NCBI RefSeq assembly: GCF_016908495.1
Contig: NZ_JAFBDZ010000008.1
Location: 1-58,949 of the forward strand
Reading direction: 5' to 3'
Source: Rossellomorea pakistanensis
GTDB lineage: Bacteria; Bacillota; Bacilli; Bacillales; Bacillaceae_B
DNA length: 58,949 nt
Part shown: piece after piece, positions 58,832-58,949 of the stretch
Layout: each line of letters starts with the position of its first letter
Position numbering within the stretch: the first letter of the stretch is position 1
Translations under genes and position numbers: made by a program
The notes under the pieces: model-generated
The model's input: the letters and a program-made list of their open reading frames with translations, nothing else
What the model was told of the DNA's origin: nothing
The model's database searches: none

Positions 58832-58949
58832 GTCGCTTCAAAAGAGGCGCGCACATTGAACCTTGAAAACTGAACAAGACAAAACGTCAACGTTAATTCT
58901 AAAAGATTTACAACGTAAGAACATGGTTCTTACACAAATGAGCAAGTCA
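58832..58949 (+). other. rrn leader upstream of 16S rRNA
   Basis: Contains CCTTGAAAACTGAACAAGAC and AAACGTCAACGTT, the typical pre-16S leader of Bacillus, and ends in AAATGAGCAAGTCA just before the expected 16S start. The 16S gene itself lies outside the window. Confidence 0.8.

Overview
The window is a low-GC Firmicutes chromosome segment. Gene order, sporulation genes and frequent TTG/GTG starts point to Bacillaceae (Bacillus sensu lato). It matches the classic origin-proximal block of Bacillus subtilis between two ribosomal RNA operons. It opens inside a 5S rRNA gene with its terminator and closes in the promoter/leader of the next rrn operon, just short of 16S. I do not assign a species.

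Layout: (1) 1-1992: end of rrn, a degenerate 5S-like remnant, an alkyltransferase-like (ATL) gene, csfB and repeats; xpaC-yaaN of B. subtilis are absent here. (2) 1993-9451: yaaO-type decarboxylase, tmk, darA, yaaR, holB, ricT, yabA, trmN6, yazA, rsmI. (3) 9452-19277: abrB (minus strand) with a Spo0A operator, a possible small RNA or leader, metS with a parS site in its terminator, tatD, yabE, rnmV, rsmA, yabG, veg, sspF. (4) 19532-26960: ispE, purR, ridA, spoVG, glmU, prs, ctc, pth, fin. (5) 27072-36932: mfd, spoVT, yabM, yabN, rqcP, yabP, yabQ, divIC, yabR. (6) 37393-37553: tRNA-Glu and tRNA-Met, minus strand. (7) 37833-46254: spoIIE, yabS, yabT, tilS, hprT, ftsH. (8) 46699-58482: coaX, hslO, yacD, cysK, the p-aminobenzoate/folate operon pabB-pabA-pabC-folP-folB-folK-yazB-dusB, and lysS.

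Genes for replication, translation, cell wall and cofactor synthesis are interleaved with sporulation genes. Promoter-like sequences fit the sigma factors known for the B. subtilis orthologs: SigF (csfB, fin, yabS-yabT), SigG (spoVT), SigK (yabG), SigH (spoVG), SigB (ctc), and SigA with a 21-nt spacer (spoIIE). Several of these, together with Shine-Dalgarno spacing, decide start codons: yabG, spoVG, glmU, pth, fin, yabP, divIC, coaX and lysS are annotated shorter than their longest ORFs.

The coding content is conserved and ordinary. The unusual material is intergenic: an exact parS palindrome in the loop of the metS terminator; a cluster of Spo0A boxes upstream of a promoter-hairpin-terminator unit between abrB and metS; at least three dispersed repeat families, one abutting the abrB stop codon and the 3' end of tRNA-Glu; a 52-nt tandem repeat; a composite repeat present in opposite orientations 12 kb apart; and an in-frame orphan coding fragment behind prs. 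I found no CRISPR array, transposase, phage gene or new defence system.
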